Assembly: GCF_027172205.1 (NCBI RefSeq)
Contig: NC_070614.1
Location: 49,106,001 to 49,170,000 of the forward strand
Direction of reading: 5' to 3'
Source of the DNA: Podarcis raffonei
Lineage: Eukaryota; Chordata; Lepidosauria; Squamata; Lacertidae
Length of the DNA: 64,000 bases
Within the stretch, counting starts at the first letter, position 1, and the number at the start of each line of letters is the position of its first letter. A program made the translations under genes and the position numbers. The notes below the pieces were generated by a model that was given only the letters and a program-made list of their open reading frames with translations, was not told where the DNA came from and searched no databases. Shown here in pieces: positions 20,701 to 27,675 of the stretch.

Positions 20701-21555
20701 CTCCAGATCTCATCATCCCTGACCACTGGACATGCTGTCCTGACGGGATCTGGGTCCTAGCAAAATCTGCAGGGCCGCAGATTCCTCATTCGTGGCCACA
20801 AGTCTCTGTCAGAAGTTCAAAGCACTGCCGGAAATAGCGCTGCGGGAAATCTTATTGCATTCCCACCTTTTCTCCAAAGACCTCAAGGTAGCATCCATAC
20901 GTCTCCCCCTCTTCATTCCCCCCCCCAATAACCCTGTGGGATGGATTAGGCAGAGAGATAGCGACTGGCCCAAAGTGGACTTCATGGCTGAGGAGGAATT
21001 TGAACCCAGGTCCAGCGCTCTAACCACTACTCCACACTGTCTCCCTCGCTCGGCACTTTGAAAGCGGCATTGCAGGCACTTCCAGTCAGCTGATCCACTG
21101 TGCCCAGAAAACATCCTTTGGGCTGAGTCTTACCTGCCCCACACATAAATGATGTAGGGCAGGTAGCTTGGCTGAACCGGCCTTGCAAACCATGTCGCAA
21201 GGTCTGGTGGGCCCACCAATTAGGATCCATCCCTTTGCAGAAGTTGGGGTTGCACCCCCTAGGTCCAGGCTGCCCCTCGTTGCCTCCTCAGCCCTCCACG
21301 CCGGCCAGCGTGGGGCCCAGCCGTCCTGCCGCTCACCCTCCCAATGAGGACGGGCTCCGGTCCGGCGTACTCCTCGATGACGAAGAACTGGTTCCAGACC
21401 CAGCTGCGACGGGACCTCATCAGTGGGCGCTCCCAGCGCTGAGACACGTTCCCCCGCAGAGACCCGGCTCTGGCACCCTGGCTGGGCGGCATGAGGCGGC
21501 CTGCACAGCCGCAGCCTCCCAACCAGGCCAGCAGGAGCTGGAGGAAACTGGCCAT
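2452..21555 (-). CDS. CDH24: Cadherin-24, type II classical cadherin (11 coding exons)
   Basis: This single-pass membrane glycoprotein mediates calcium-dependent homophilic adhesion and links to actin through catenins. Spliced exons total 2385 bp, or 794 residues plus stop. Visible parts are a hydrophobic signal peptide (about 1-19), a short propeptide ending RSRR at 50, and a mature N-terminus SWVWNQF with the two tryptophans (W52, W54) that define type II strand exchange. EC linkers DINDNPP, DVNDNPP, DADEPP and DVNDNPP follow, then EC5, a membrane span and the cytoplasmic tail. The tail has the p120-type juxtamembrane motif [18 protein letters not shown] and the beta-catenin motif [13 protein letters not shown]. 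As far as I recall, human CDH24 is 781 or 819 residues by isoform, and the sequence matches my memory of it closely. The intron-exon plan (295, 120, 168, 191, 254, 137, 122 bp) is the type II one. Neighbour: ACIN1 upstream on the same strand. Every donor is GT and every acceptor AG. No breaks were seen. Confidence 0.96.
3028..3268 (-). repeat. CORE-SINE (MIR-like), antisense, in CDH24 intron 10
   Basis: Read on the minus strand it begins with a tRNA-like head (gtagtggttagagcggtgga), continues with the core phrase ctgggtgaccttgggc and then the CR1/L2-like end. This layout is typical of MIR-type CORE-SINEs. It lies close beside the last coding exon. Confidence 0.65.
3375..3910 (-). repeat. CR1-like LINE 3' end, antisense, split by an L1
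   Basis: Antisense of the phrase ggccattggcctgatc and related text also found at 17.3, 17.9, 26.0, 46.8 and 60.1 kb. The copy is interrupted by the L1 piece at 3544-3819 and resumes after it, so it is older than the L1. Confidence 0.55.
3544..3819 (+). mobile_element. 5'-truncated L1 with a 15-bp target duplication
   Basis: An AT-rich 3' UTR ends in a poly(A) signal and an A-rich tail (aataaagttttaaaaagaag). It is flanked by the perfect 15-bp direct repeat aagtccaccctccat at 3529-3543 and 3820-3834. Length, A-rich end and target duplication are the marks of target-primed reverse transcription. No coding part remains. Confidence 0.75.
4680..4928 (-). CDS. CDH24: CDH24 coding exon 10: end of EC5 and start of TM
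   Basis: 249 bp, phase 1 at both ends. It encodes [16 protein letters not shown], the conserved [11 protein letters not shown], the cysteine pair region [15 protein letters not shown] and then [17 protein letters not shown], the first half of the membrane span, which the last exon completes. The donor is gtgaga. Confidence 0.94.
4999..5036. repeat. (CA)n microsatellite
   Basis: Nineteen uninterrupted CA units in CDH24 intron 9, immediately upstream (in transcription) of exon 10. The length makes it a likely polymorphic marker. Confidence 0.95.
5195..6475 (+). repeat. Degenerate LINE (CR1/L2-like) sequence with nested CR1 tail
   Basis: The segment holds phrases usual in reptile LINE copies: ggctttaaatgccaaaaggc, a complementary-strand reverse-transcriptase-like piece ([20 protein letters not shown] then PGKTEV, minus strand about 5990-6110) and gttgatggtgtgtcaaaagc. 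A CR1-type tail in antisense sits at 5388-5460, and a 3'-end phrase ctgccctgtggtcctcggac lies near 5830. Several pieces are joined and no intact frame remains. Confidence 0.5.
6480..6720. repeat. Unclassified AT-rich repeat-like segment
   Basis: It begins with a tggttcccaaacc phrase common at transposon ends and is AT-rich. No matching second copy was recognised in the window, so the class is left open. Confidence 0.25.
6913..7027 (-). CDS. CDH24: CDH24 coding exon 9: first part of EC5
   Basis: 115 bp, starting in phase 0 ([15 protein letters not shown]) and ending after one base of the next codon. VVDRDEDGN is the expected calcium-binding DxDxGxN-like loop at the top of EC5. An NVS and an NVT sequon are present. 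The exon is one codon shorter than the length I would expect for type II cadherins. Confidence 0.93.
7105..7415 (-). repeat. AT-rich L1 3'-UTR-like segment, antisense
   Basis: It starts with TTTATTTATT on the plus strand and is AT-rich throughout, with a long internal A/G stretch. The composition resembles an antisense L1 3' UTR, but no coding part or target duplication was confirmed. Confidence 0.35.
7484..7605 (-). CDS. CDH24: CDH24 coding exon 8: EC4/EC5 linker
   Basis: 122 bp. It encodes [14 protein letters not shown], the calcium-binding linker [11 protein letters not shown] and the EC5 start [13 protein letters not shown]. It enters at codon position 2 and leaves at a codon boundary, donor gtaagt. 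The human longer isoform carries about 38 extra residues near here (from memory); no such exon was recognised next to this one. Confidence 0.95.
8554..8690 (-). CDS. CDH24: CDH24 coding exon 7: EC4
   Basis: 137 bp, the usual type II length. It encodes [20 protein letters not shown], then the [17 protein letters not shown] strand. The LDRE calcium motif is present. The acceptor is tctag and the donor gtaagg. Confidence 0.95.
8842..9095 (-). CDS. CDH24: CDH24 coding exon 6: end of EC3 and start of EC4
   Basis: 254 bp, the usual type II length. It starts [19 protein letters not shown] and passes through the EC3/EC4 linker [10 protein letters not shown], where the canonical DxNDN is replaced by DADEP as in other type II members. 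It ends in [14 protein letters not shown]. Both splice sites are canonical. Confidence 0.96.
9490..9885 (+). repeat. LINE 3' end (CR1/L3-like), sense
   Basis: The phrase gtggctccccatctgtggaa and the terminal phrase gtgaactgccctgagacctc, followed by gtggtataaaaattcaatag, are typical of reptile CR1-like 3' ends. Only the 3' part is present, as usual for truncated copies. Confidence 0.6.
10052..10242 (-). CDS. CDH24: CDH24 coding exon 5: EC3
   Basis: 191 bp. It encodes [20 protein letters not shown], then the calcium loop [14 protein letters not shown] and [14 protein letters not shown]. It is one codon longer than the 188 bp I recall for type II relatives, because of an extra residue in GGDGAEAF. 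Confidence 0.95.
10390..11010 (-). mobile_element. L1 LINE, truncated: end of ORF2 plus 3' UTR
   Basis: The minus strand encodes the C-terminal end of an L1 ORF2-type protein: [20 protein letters not shown] at the high-coordinate end, then [20 protein letters not shown] in the last frame. An AT-rich 3' UTR follows towards 10390. It is 5'-truncated and sits in CDH24 intron 4. Confidence 0.75.
11095..11275. mobile_element. Palindromic MITE, TGTAGTTCCCAGGATT family
   Basis: The inverted arms contain gaaagcacatcc and tgctttaaatgcac with ggtaactgtaattt and acagttcccaggatt between. The same pattern recurs at 12005, 16256, 18229 and 19635. No coding content. Confidence 0.5.
11295..11930 (-). repeat. 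CR1-type tail, antisense, split by a LINE end
   Basis: The antisense CR1 tail (catctagtccaaccccctgc) at 11325-11345 continues after 11785 with gccatccaagctctgcttga and caaacagctcttattgacag, which is the inner part of the same element. The break at about 11400-11780 is filled by the sense-strand LINE end described separately. Confidence 0.55.
11400..11780 (+). repeat. CR1-like LINE 3' end with (ATT)n tail, nested
   Basis: The end phrase gaagccgcccagagtggctg is followed by a run of sixteen ATT units at 11733-11780. A microsatellite tail grown from the 3' terminal repeat is typical of CR1/L2 LINEs. It interrupts an older antisense CR1 piece. Confidence 0.65.
12005..12215. mobile_element. Palindromic MITE, TGTAGTT family
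   Basis: The arms are near-perfect inverted copies: cacactgtaccctgaaagca on the left against tgctttaaaggtacagtgtg on the right. It resembles the copies at 11095, 16256, 18229 and 19635. Confidence 0.6.
12216..12942. other. Intron 4 sequence without recognised features
   Basis: AT-rich intronic DNA of CDH24. No exon, RNA gene or named repeat was recognised. Confidence 0.4.
12943..13168. mobile_element. MITE family A (mariner/Tigger-like), complete
   Basis: 226 bp bounded by TA on both sides. The ends are cagtggtacctcgggtta and its inverse taacccgaggtaccactg, perfect over 18 bases. It lies about 110 bp from CDH24 exon 4. Confidence 0.85.
13279..13446 (-). CDS. CDH24: CDH24 coding exon 4: end of EC2 and start of EC3
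   Basis: 168 bp, exactly the usual type II length. It encodes [34 protein letters not shown] and the EC2/EC3 linker [13 protein letters not shown]. Donor gtaagt. Sequence identity to human as I remember it is very high. Confidence 0.96.
13518..13547. repeat. (GATA/GACA)n microsatellite
   Basis: Short tetranucleotide array of GATA units followed by GACA units, about 70 bp upstream (in transcription) of CDH24 exon 4. Confidence 0.8.
13615..13935 (+). mobile_element. Fossil solo-type LTR, Ty3/gypsy-like
   Basis: 321 bp beginning TGTTATG and ending CA. A CCAAT-bearing upstream part, a TATA-like box near 13830 and an AATAAA near 13877 come in the order expected of an LTR. It is followed at once by ctggcgacgaggatggg, the type of leader or primer-binding region seen after gypsy-like LTRs. 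No internal genes were recognised after it, so it is an old incomplete fossil. Confidence 0.5.
14963..15206. mobile_element. hAT-like MITE with CATAGCTGTCAA ends
   Basis: The left end catagctgtcaa and right end ttgacagctatg are perfect inverse copies. The flanks repeat cattcc on both sides (14957-14962 and 15207-15212). Same termini as the 90-bp element at 22440-22529. It sits about 150 bp downstream of CDH24 exon 3. Confidence 0.75.
15361..15480 (-). CDS. CDH24: CDH24 coding exon 3: EC2
   Basis: 120 bp, exactly the type II length. It encodes [20 protein letters not shown] with the EC2 calcium loop, then [17 protein letters not shown]. It begins inside the Gly codon left open by exon 2. The donor is gtacac, weaker than its neighbours. 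Confidence 0.96.
16256..16450. mobile_element. Palindromic MITE, TGTAGTT family
   Basis: The arms tcaaagaattctgggagc and agtgcccagaattctttggg face each other around cacagaactacagttcccag. Same family as 12005 and 18229. Confidence 0.5.
16484..16617. mobile_element. hAT palindromic MITE (CCCTCCAGATGTTTTTGG family)
   Basis: 134 bp, almost fully palindromic. The left arm is gccctccagatgtttttggc and the right arm aaaacatctggagggc. The flanks ggcttcat and ggctacac agree at 6 of 8 positions, consistent with a decayed 8-bp hAT duplication. Near-identical to 21950-22085. Confidence 0.75.
16858..17297. mobile_element. Chimeric or nested TA-type MITE
   Basis: The outer ends are acagtcgtacctcgggtta and taacccgacgtatgactgt, imperfect inverse copies flanked by TA. 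The first half (to about 17080) is a reversed family A copy. The second half is CpG-rich with gcgcatgcgcgtgacgtcat and is not found in family A. Either one element entered the other or two families recombined. Confidence 0.65.
17300..17520 (+). repeat. CR1-like LINE 3' end, sense
   Basis: The phrases actatggaactctctcccac and gatggccaccaactcaggct match other LINE ends in the window (46.8 kb). A 26-bp stretch around gatggccaccaactcaggct is directly duplicated within it. Confidence 0.55.
17855..18180 (-). repeat. CR1-like LINE 3' end, antisense
   Basis: The antisense phrase tcctgttctcacagtggcca with the adjacent ccaaccagatgtctgtggga matches the sense copies at 26.1 and 60.2 kb. Only the 3' part is present. 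Confidence 0.55.
18229..18535. mobile_element. Palindromic MITE, TGTAGTT family, expanded copy
   Basis: It contains aaggaattctgggaactttg, then aaggaactctgggaattgta, then the inverse arm aactgcagcacccagaattc. It is longer than related copies and appears to hold an extra internal arm. Confidence 0.45.
18890..19184 (-). CDS. CDH24: CDH24 coding exon 2: EC1 and start of EC2
   Basis: 295 bp, exactly the type II length. It encodes [58 protein letters not shown] and the linker [11 protein letters not shown], ending PEMSNV. Calcium motifs LDRE and DINDNPP are intact. Both splice sites are canonical. Confidence 0.97.
19325..19415 (-). repeat. CR1-type tail, antisense
   Basis: The phrases tcatagaactgtagcgctgg and catctagtctaaccccctgc are the antisense of the CR1/SINE tail found many times in this window. 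Confidence 0.55.
19635..19895. mobile_element. Palindromic MITE, TGTAGTT family
   Basis: It shows the arms ttaaaagtgctataataaaa and aaaatggtatcataacactt around aactctgggaattgtagtac. Same family as 18229. Confidence 0.45.
20439..20645 (-). repeat. (TAG)n/(TAA)n tract and antisense LINE end
   Basis: A run of TAG then TAA units (20439-20500) passes directly into atttatatcccgccctcctt, the antisense of a CR1-like 3' terminus. The microsatellite is therefore the expanded tail of the LINE. Confidence 0.6.
20925..21055 (-). repeat. CORE-SINE (MIR-like), antisense
   Basis: The antisense tRNA-like head ccagcgctctaaccactact and core-like text gcgactggcccaaagtgg resemble the element at 3028-3268. The flank of CDH24 exon 1 begins about 280 bp further on. 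Confidence 0.55.
21337..21555 (-). CDS. CDH24: CDH24 coding exon 1: signal peptide, propeptide, EC1 start
   Basis: 219 bp, 73 codons. The start methionine is followed by the hydrophobic [18 protein letters not shown], then a short propeptide ending RPLMRSRR and the type II N-terminus [15 protein letters not shown]. The ATG is the only one before a signal peptide in this frame. A possible acceptor (ctgcag) places the exon's 5' edge at 21580, leaving only about 25 bases of UTR here. The donor gtgagc follows VLIGR. Confidence 0.94.
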
Positions 21556-21949
21556 CGCTCAGCCCCGCAGTTCAGTCCTCCTGCAGCGGGGGGCGCTGCT
21601 CATCTGCGTTGCCCATAAGGAACAGCTACCCCATCTGGGTGGATCTAGGTGCATGGGGGGCAAGGTGGGGGGAGAGAGAAGGGGAGAGAGAGAGAGGGAG
21701 AGAAAGACTAGATATCATTGCCAGCCAGGTGCATCCTTCCAATCACGTACATTGCCACCCACCCCTGTCCAGAATAAATGGCTGATTCATGCAGATAATC
21801 CATAAAGAACACCGTTCCTCTTCCTTTCTCCAATTCCCATCCAATTGTGCCAGAGTTATTTATTTATTACGGCATTTGCAACCCCCTTCCCTTCCAAGGA
21901 GCCCTTGGGGGTGTATTCACTTCTGTCTTGAGTGGGGGTCAGCCTAAGG

Positions 21950-22085
21950 CAGTTTTCCTCAACCTCGGCCCTCCAGATGTTTTTGGCCTACAAGTCCCAT
22001 GATCCCTAGCTAGCAGGACCAGTGGTCAGGGATGATGGGAATTGTAGTCTCAAAACATCTCCAGGGCCGAGGTTGAGGAAGCCTG
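21950..22085. mobile_element. hAT palindromic MITE with perfect 8-bp duplication
   Basis: Flanked by gcctaagg at 21942-21949 and 22086-22093, a perfect 8-bp target duplication, which places this palindromic family in hAT. The arms are ggccctccagatgtttttgg and aaaacatctccagggcc. Confidence 0.85.
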
Positions 22086-22439
22086 GCCTAAGGGGTGGCA
22101 ACCAGCTCAAGGTCACCCCACAAGGTCAGATCCCCAGGTCTACCAACTGCAACCTATGGGTCAGAGATATCCAAAATCCTTCCCGGCCTTCTGAAAAGAA
22201 CCAGACACCAGATCTACGAAAGATAACTGGTAACAGGTAGACCAGGAGACACATCCACACTTGGCCAAGCACTGTCCCCAAATGGACTATAGGTCTTCCC
22301 ATTGCAACCCATGAGCAAGACCTAGCCCAAATCCCTCCTAGCCTCCCGGATCCCTTCCCAAGGCAAGCTGGCCAACGTTGCCCGCAGTCCTACAGGACTT
22401 CTGCAGAGAACTGCCCTCCGGCTGGATCTAACCAATGGG

Positions 22440-22529
22440 CATAGCTGTCAACGTTTCCCTTTTTTTAAGGGAAATTCCCTTATTCCGAATGGGATTCCTC
22501 GCAAGAAAAGGGAAAAGTTGACAGCTATG
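22440..22529. mobile_element. hAT MITE, 90 bp, perfect 8-bp duplication
   Basis: The ends are catagctgtcaa and ttgacagctatg. The direct repeat ccaatggg flanks it at 22432-22439 and 22530-22537. The centre has inverted AAGGGAA/TTCCCTT blocks, so the element folds tightly. Confidence 0.88.
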
Positions 22530-22564
22530 CCAATGGGCTCCAAACTGGAATTTTTTGGGAGAAC

Positions 22565-22650
22565 CGTCTGTCAGGGATTCGAACCCTGGTCTCGCAGGTC
22601 TTGGTCCAACACTCTAAGCCCTACAGCACACTGCCTCTCTTCAGGGAAGG
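22565..22650 (-). repeat. SINE head, antisense (MIR-like)
   Basis: gggattcgaaccctggtctc is an antisense pol III B-box region, and ggtccaacactctaagccct is the matching head. Only a fragment. Confidence 0.5.
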
Positions 22651-22899
22651 GCAAAGCCAAGGCAAGGGAGCCGCCTGGGCCACACTCTGCACGTCTTCGG
22701 GTCCACACTGCGCTGCCACCGCCCGACGCAGCAAACGATCGAGTCGAGAGGCAATCTTTGGGCTGGCGCTCCACTGCGGATGCTGCTCGGCTGGCGCGTG
22801 AGCTGAGAACCTCATCCCAGCATCCTCTGTTCTTATTGATTTGCAATATTTGCGGACCACCTCCTAGCTAGGATTCTGTGGGCGGTTTAAAACAGGACT

Positions 22900-23005
22900 G
22901 GGGAAACCTGTGGCCCTCTAGATTTTGTGACTAGTATGGCTCACCATCAGGGAACGATGGGAACCGGAGTGCCACAACATTTGGAAGGCCGTGGGTTCCC
23001 CACCT
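22900..23005. mobile_element. Palindromic hAT-like MITE, decayed
   Basis: The arms cctgtggccctctagatttt and acatttggaaggccgtgg match the family seen in the CDH24 3' UTR copy at 2168. Confidence 0.45.
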
Positions 23006-23279
23006 CTCGGTTCACAGTAAACATTAAAATTATATGAAGGCAGAAATGGGAAATCTAAGAACAAAACCAGTATCACAGGTGCGTGCGGGTTCTTCGGCTC
23101 AACCCTTGGTTTCCTAAACTACTCCACAGGTGAAACTCAGCTGCTTCTGGCGGCGGAGAGGAGGAAAAGGCTCATTTAATGGAGACAGATTTACCTATTA
23201 TGCGTACCAGAAGGCCAGTTCAGCACTGGGTAAATCGGTCCCACTGGAGGTTATACTACTTATGTGTGACGACGGAGAC

Positions 23280-23445
23280 GGGTCGTGGCTCAGTGACAGA
23301 GCATTTGCTCTGCATGCAGAAGGTTGCAGGTTCAATCCTAGCATCTCCAGGTAGAGAGAGGCTGAAACCCTAGAGAACGGCTGCCAGTCAGTGCAGGCAA
23401 GCCTGGCCCAGTTGCCCTGACTCAGCATAAGGCAGCTTCCTAGGT
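23280..23445 (+). repeat. tRNA-derived SINE, sense
   Basis: The A-box-like gtggctcagtgacagagcat and B-box-like ggttcaatcc are spaced as in a tRNA gene, followed by the body gctgccagtcagtgcaggca and tail ataaggcagcttcctaggta. Confidence 0.7.
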
Positions 23446-23732
23446 ACTACTCCTTCTGACCTAGGACCTCAAACTCTGGGTCTTTCTTTGCCTAGGGTGT
23501 CAGCCTGCCACAAATCATAGAATCGTACAGTTGGAAGAAAAGCCCACTGCCTTCTGAGCTAGCTGAACAGCACTTATTCCTAACGTTTAAGTCGCAACCT
23601 AGTCCTCCTAGCTTCAGGATCCTGGGTGACGTAAGCTGTACTCGTGAAAGTTACATCCACCGACAAGGGTGTCAGCCTAAACACAGTTCTGGGGTCTGAC
23701 TCAGGAACGGGAAAGAATGAATGGGGAGGAAG

Positions 23733-24033
23733 AGGGCCGGCCCTATCATTGGGCAGAGAAAGGAGACCGCCTCAGGGGGCAGGTGCGGAGGGCCTCCACC
23801 TCTGCTTCCTAGAGCTTCCTTCCGAAGGCCCCCCTCCGCGTTGCTCTCTGTTGGAGGACCAAGCTGTGCAGGCGACATGGGCCAGCCCAGCATCCCTAAA
23901 ACAGTCTGCTGCCTTCGGGTTGTCAGGAGGATGCTATTTCCGTTGCTGGCACTGAAGTTAGCTCAGCTGGAGTGGGGAGGGGCGCCATCTTGTCCTTTGC
24001 CTCAGGCAGCAAAAGGGCTTGGACCAGCCCTGA
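23733..24033. mobile_element. hAT-like MITE (CAGGGCCGGCCC ends)
   Basis: The left end agggccggccctatc faces the right end gcttggaccagccctg as an imperfect inverse. It carries paired cctcagg motifs inside. No transposase. Confidence 0.45.
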
Positions 24034-24061
24034 GGTCAATGAGGGCCCCTAGGTCAAGAAG

Positions 24062-24197
24062 AAGAGGCCGCAGCTCAGCGGGAGAACATCTGCTTTGCAG
24101 GCAGGCGGTCCCAGGTTCAAGTCCCGGTGTCCCCAGGTACGGCTGGGAGAGTCCTGCCTGGAACCCTGAAGAACTGCTGCCCAGTTTGTTTAGGCAA
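24062..24197 (+). repeat. tRNA-derived SINE, interrupted by MITE A
   Basis: cagctcagcgggagaacatc (A box) and ggttcaagtccc (B box), then the body gctgcccagtttgtttaggc. The copy stops at TA, where the MITE at 24200-24424 begins. The SINE is therefore the older of the two. Confidence 0.7.
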
Positions 24198-24199
24198 TA

Positions 24200-24424
24200 C
24201 AGTGGTACCTCAGGTTATGAACTTAATTTGTTCCGGAGGTTTGTTCTTAACCTGAAGCACCACTTTAGCTAAAGGGGCCTCCCGCTGCCGCCACGCCGCT
24301 GGAGCACAATTTCTGTTCTCATCCTGAAGCAAAGTTCTTAACCTGAGGTAATATTTCTGCGTTAGCAGAGTCTTTAACCTGAAGTGCCTGTAACCTGAAG
24401 CGTACGTAACCCAAGGTACCACTG
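24200..24424. mobile_element. MITE family A, complete
   Basis: 225 bp with ends cagtggtacctcaggtta and taacccaaggtaccactg, TA on each side. Interior identical in order to 12943-13168. Confidence 0.85.
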
Positions 24425-24426
24425 TA

Positions 24427-25384
24427 GAGCCATTTTGTTGCTCGGGTCTGTGGGGTTCGCTCTTCTTTCCCGCCTGGGGAAGCCCCGAATCATTCACAAA
24501 GCAGCCCTTGGGTGCAGCCATCTTTCCACACCCACAAAACCACTAGGGCCTCTTCGTGGAGTTCCTAGTTGCCCACCATCCAGAGTCTACCACCCGCACG
24601 TGTACCCCCGATGTGAAATGTTCCGACCATCCGCGCATCTCCAAGCTCATTTTTCCTCCATGCACCCACCCCTTTCCCCCTTCCTCCTCTCCCCACACGT
24701 CCCTCTTTAAACCACCCATCCATCTCCTGCAGCACCCGCCCACTATTCATCCATCCGTCCACAGAGATCTTCAAATATGCCCATCGCTCCATCCACCTGC
24801 CCATCACCAACCTGTCCAAAGACAGCACTTAACTATTCATCTAAGCCATCTGCCCGTCCATCCATCCATCCGTGCAGATTATTTATCTATGCATCCGCCT
24901 GTGCCTCCCTCTCTCCTTCCTTGCCCGCATCTTCTCTCCCTCTTGTTCTCACTCCCTGCCCCCCCACAACACACACACTCCTGGTGTCTCTGTTCTACAT
25001 TCCCCTCAGGTCCTGCTCCCCAGCCTGCCCTGCAGACGAGAGAGGACAGATGATGGATGGAGCGAGAAATGGACAGACGGAGAGATAAACGCAGTTGCAA
25101 GGAAGGGCAGAACAAGACAGAGATACCGCCTTGTCCTGTTTTGTGTGGGGATATATATATATACGTACACTCTGGGGTTAATTCGTTGTCGTCCCCCGAC
25201 AACCTACCTAGTGGGATCTAGTGGTGGAAATGGGCAGGAGGAGCCGGGGGCCAGGAAAACTTGATGGCTCCTCGGCAAAATATTTCAGCCACGTTTGCCT
25301 CTGTGCTTAAAACCTCTGCCATCATTGACTTGGGCCACTGAGGAAGCCCTGAGGCCCTGTCCTCTTTCTTCTAGGACTCTTGAC
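24427..25384. other. Intergenic sequence, no gene recognised
   Basis: CT-rich stretch (24.6-25.0 kb) with scattered CATC/CCAT repeats and a short (TA)n near 25150. Open frames here are low-complexity and read on both strands, so none is called. Confidence 0.4.
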
Positions 25385-25393
25385 CATGCTAGG

Positions 25394-25742
25394 TAAGGTA
25401 AAGGGACCCCTGACCCTTAGGTCCAGTCGCGGACGACTCTGGGGTTGTGGCACTCATCTCGCTTTATTGGCCGAGGGAGCCAGCGTACAGCTTCCGGGTC
25501 ATGTGGCCAGCATAACTAAGCTGCTTCTGGCGAACCAGAGCAGCGCACGGAAACACTGTTTACCCTCCTGCCGGAACAGTACCTATTTATCTACTTGCAC
25601 TTTGAGGTGCTTTCGAACTGCTAGGTTGGCAGGAGCAGGGACTGAGCAATGGGAGCACAGCCCGTCGCTGGGATTTGAACCTCTGACCTTCTGATCGGCA
25701 AGTCCTAGGCTCTGTGGTTTAACCCCCAGCGCCACCCGCGTC
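25394..25742 (-). repeat. Squamate tRNA-derived SINE, full length
   Basis: On the minus strand it starts gggacgcgggtggcgctggg, has the B box ggttcaaatcc, and ends ccctttaccttacc. A 10-bp direct repeat ccatgctagg flanks it (25384-25393 and 25743-25752). About 85% similar by eye to the copy at 48036. Confidence 0.85.
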
Positions 25743-25929
25743 CCATGCTAGGGCGATAATAACAGGGCAGTTGGGGTACCCTCTTCACTTAACCCTCTGC
25801 AATATTTTGCCTGGCTACCTGCCTGCCTTCCCAGTCCTTGGTTTCGAGAGGGTGGGGGACAGATGCCAGGACCCAGAAGTGCCTGGAAGGAGCATCCTCT
25901 GACCTGGAAGCTCTCATCTTCAGCCCTCA

Positions 25930-26260
25930 ACGCGGGAAGACTCTCTGACCTCAGGAGCCTGCAGCAGTCGCTCGCTCCCTCAGGAAGAGGTGAGGAGGGC
26001 CACCGATTTGGACGGCTTTCAAAGAGGATCGGGCAAATCCGTGGGAGGATTTGGCCATCGACAGCTATGAGCCATAGTGGCTGTCTTCTGCAGCATGTTT
26101 CTGGGAATCTCAGGAGGTGGAGAGTGTTTTGGTGCTCAAATCCTGCCTCTGGGTTTCCTCCCGGGACATCTGGTTGACCACTGTGAGATCAGGATGCTGG
26201 ACTAGACGGGCCACTGGCCTGATTCAGCAAGGTCTTCTTATGCTCTTAAGGGAGATGCAT
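25930..26260 (+). repeat. CR1-like LINE 3' end, sense
   Basis: It contains gactagacgggccactggcc and tgattcagcaaggtcttctt, the 3' terminus text of this LINE family, preceded by decayed body sequence. Confidence 0.55.
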
Positions 26261-26524
26261 TCTGCATCTGCTCTGGGGAGCCCTTGTTTTGCTCTTGCTT
26301 CATAACCTCAAGGGATAAGCTCTGCCATTGGCAACTAGTGCTAGGGCTGAGCTCCACCACAGACCCTTCCTTCCTTCCTTCCTCCATTCTGTCGCTCCTT
26401 CTTCCACAACCTGGGAGCTTCCAGACTGCCACTGCTTTCAAGCGGGATTCAACCACATACCAGCAAATTTAGGCTGCATGCTTAAAGTTGACTTGGCCCT
26501 CTTGTACTCAAAACCCTGTAGATA

Positions 26525-26600
26525 CAGTATATATATCCTGCCGTGAGCTGCCCTAAGATCTTCGGATGAAGGGCAGAATACAAATTTAACCAAGAAAGAA
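26525..26600 (+). repeat. LINE 3' terminus fragment
   Basis: The phrases gagctgccctaagatcttcg and gatgaagggcagaatacaaa are a CR1/L3-like 3' end similar to that near 5830 and 9825. Confidence 0.5.
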
Positions 26601-26719
26601 ATAAGAAACCCACTTTCCCCAAAAGATCCAACTTTTCACGACACAGAAAGTGCAGGGGTAACACTGGCTTTGGCACATCATCTAACCTCCCCGAAAACAA
26701 ACTGGGGCTAACGCTCACT

Positions 26720-27400
26720 AAATGGCCAACGTTGCCTTACTTCCCCATGAACAAATCAGGACAAAATGCGCAGTGCACAGGTCGTCCGGAAGCCCCCGGG
26801 TCTCCCCACCTTTTTATATTTCTTTTGCTCAGCCGGCATCTGCATTCTCTGCCTTTCTCAGTTTTTTCCCTCCTCTCTCTCGCCTTCCTTGTTAGCGGTT
26901 TCCCTCTGAGGCCTTCGTTCAACCCAATTAACCTGCGGGGCAGTTGGGCCCAACTGCGGCCTGACCTGCTTTAACCTTTCGAGCGTGATCCAGAAATGCA
27001 GTTAATAAATTTTTTCTTTCCTTTTTTTAAAAACACCCCCGCCTTGCCCTCCAGTGGCGCCCTCTGTTGAAACTGGCACGAAGATCTGGTCCCCCCCCCG
27101 TTCCTCCTCCCTCGTCCTCCTCACCATACCGGGGCCTAATCGCTGTAATTCATTCAGAGCGACAACTGATTCAGTCACTTGGCTTCTCCTTATTGATCGG
27201 AAATGAAGATAAACAGCGAGGAAATGAGCAAGGGGGGGAGCGGAATGGGAGACTGGGAGCGCGTGTCCAACAGGTGCTTCCTCAAGAAGTAGCCAGCCCC
27301 GGATTTAATTTGAGATGGCGGCAGAGGGAGGGAAAAAGCTGGGCTTGACTCCTGCTGAGCAGGCACTCTCTCAGGCCTCAGCCCCCGTTTTCAGTAGCCA
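26720..27400. other. Gene-free, repeat-poor segment
   Basis: No transposon was recognised. The part at 27140-27260 (taatcgctgtaattcattca, then cttattgatcggaaatgaag) has TAAT and TTGAT homeodomain/TCF-like words in an otherwise GC-rich setting. It may be a conserved non-coding element; this is inference only. Confidence 0.3.
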
Positions 27401-27419
27401 AATGCAGCCCTGGGCAATA

Positions 27420-27605
27420 CAGGCTGTGCGGCTCAGTGGCAGAGAATCAGCTTTGCACGCAGAAACTCGCAGGTTTGATCCCAGCCTGGGGGTGTCTCCC
27501 TGCCTGACACCCTGGAGACCCACTGCTGCCAGTCCGTGTAGGCAAAACTGCACTCGGTGAGCCGAGGGTCTGGCTCAATGTAAGGCAGCTGGCCGCGCTC
27601 CTGTA
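27420..27605 (+). repeat. tRNA-derived SINE, sense
   Basis: gtgcggctcagtggcagaga (A box) and gcaggtttgatccc (B-box-like), body gctgccagtccgtgtaggca, tail taaggcagctgg. Same family as 23280. Confidence 0.65.
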
Positions 27606-27675
27606 AGCAACTTGTTCGGTTCAGGCACCCACCCAACAGCCACTGCCTCTCTCAACCGCTTTTGGTAATGTAGAT

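Noticed and set aside
24077-24128. Possible tRNA gene
   Set aside because: SINE head of the family at 23280; no complete cloverleaf and interrupted by a MITE.
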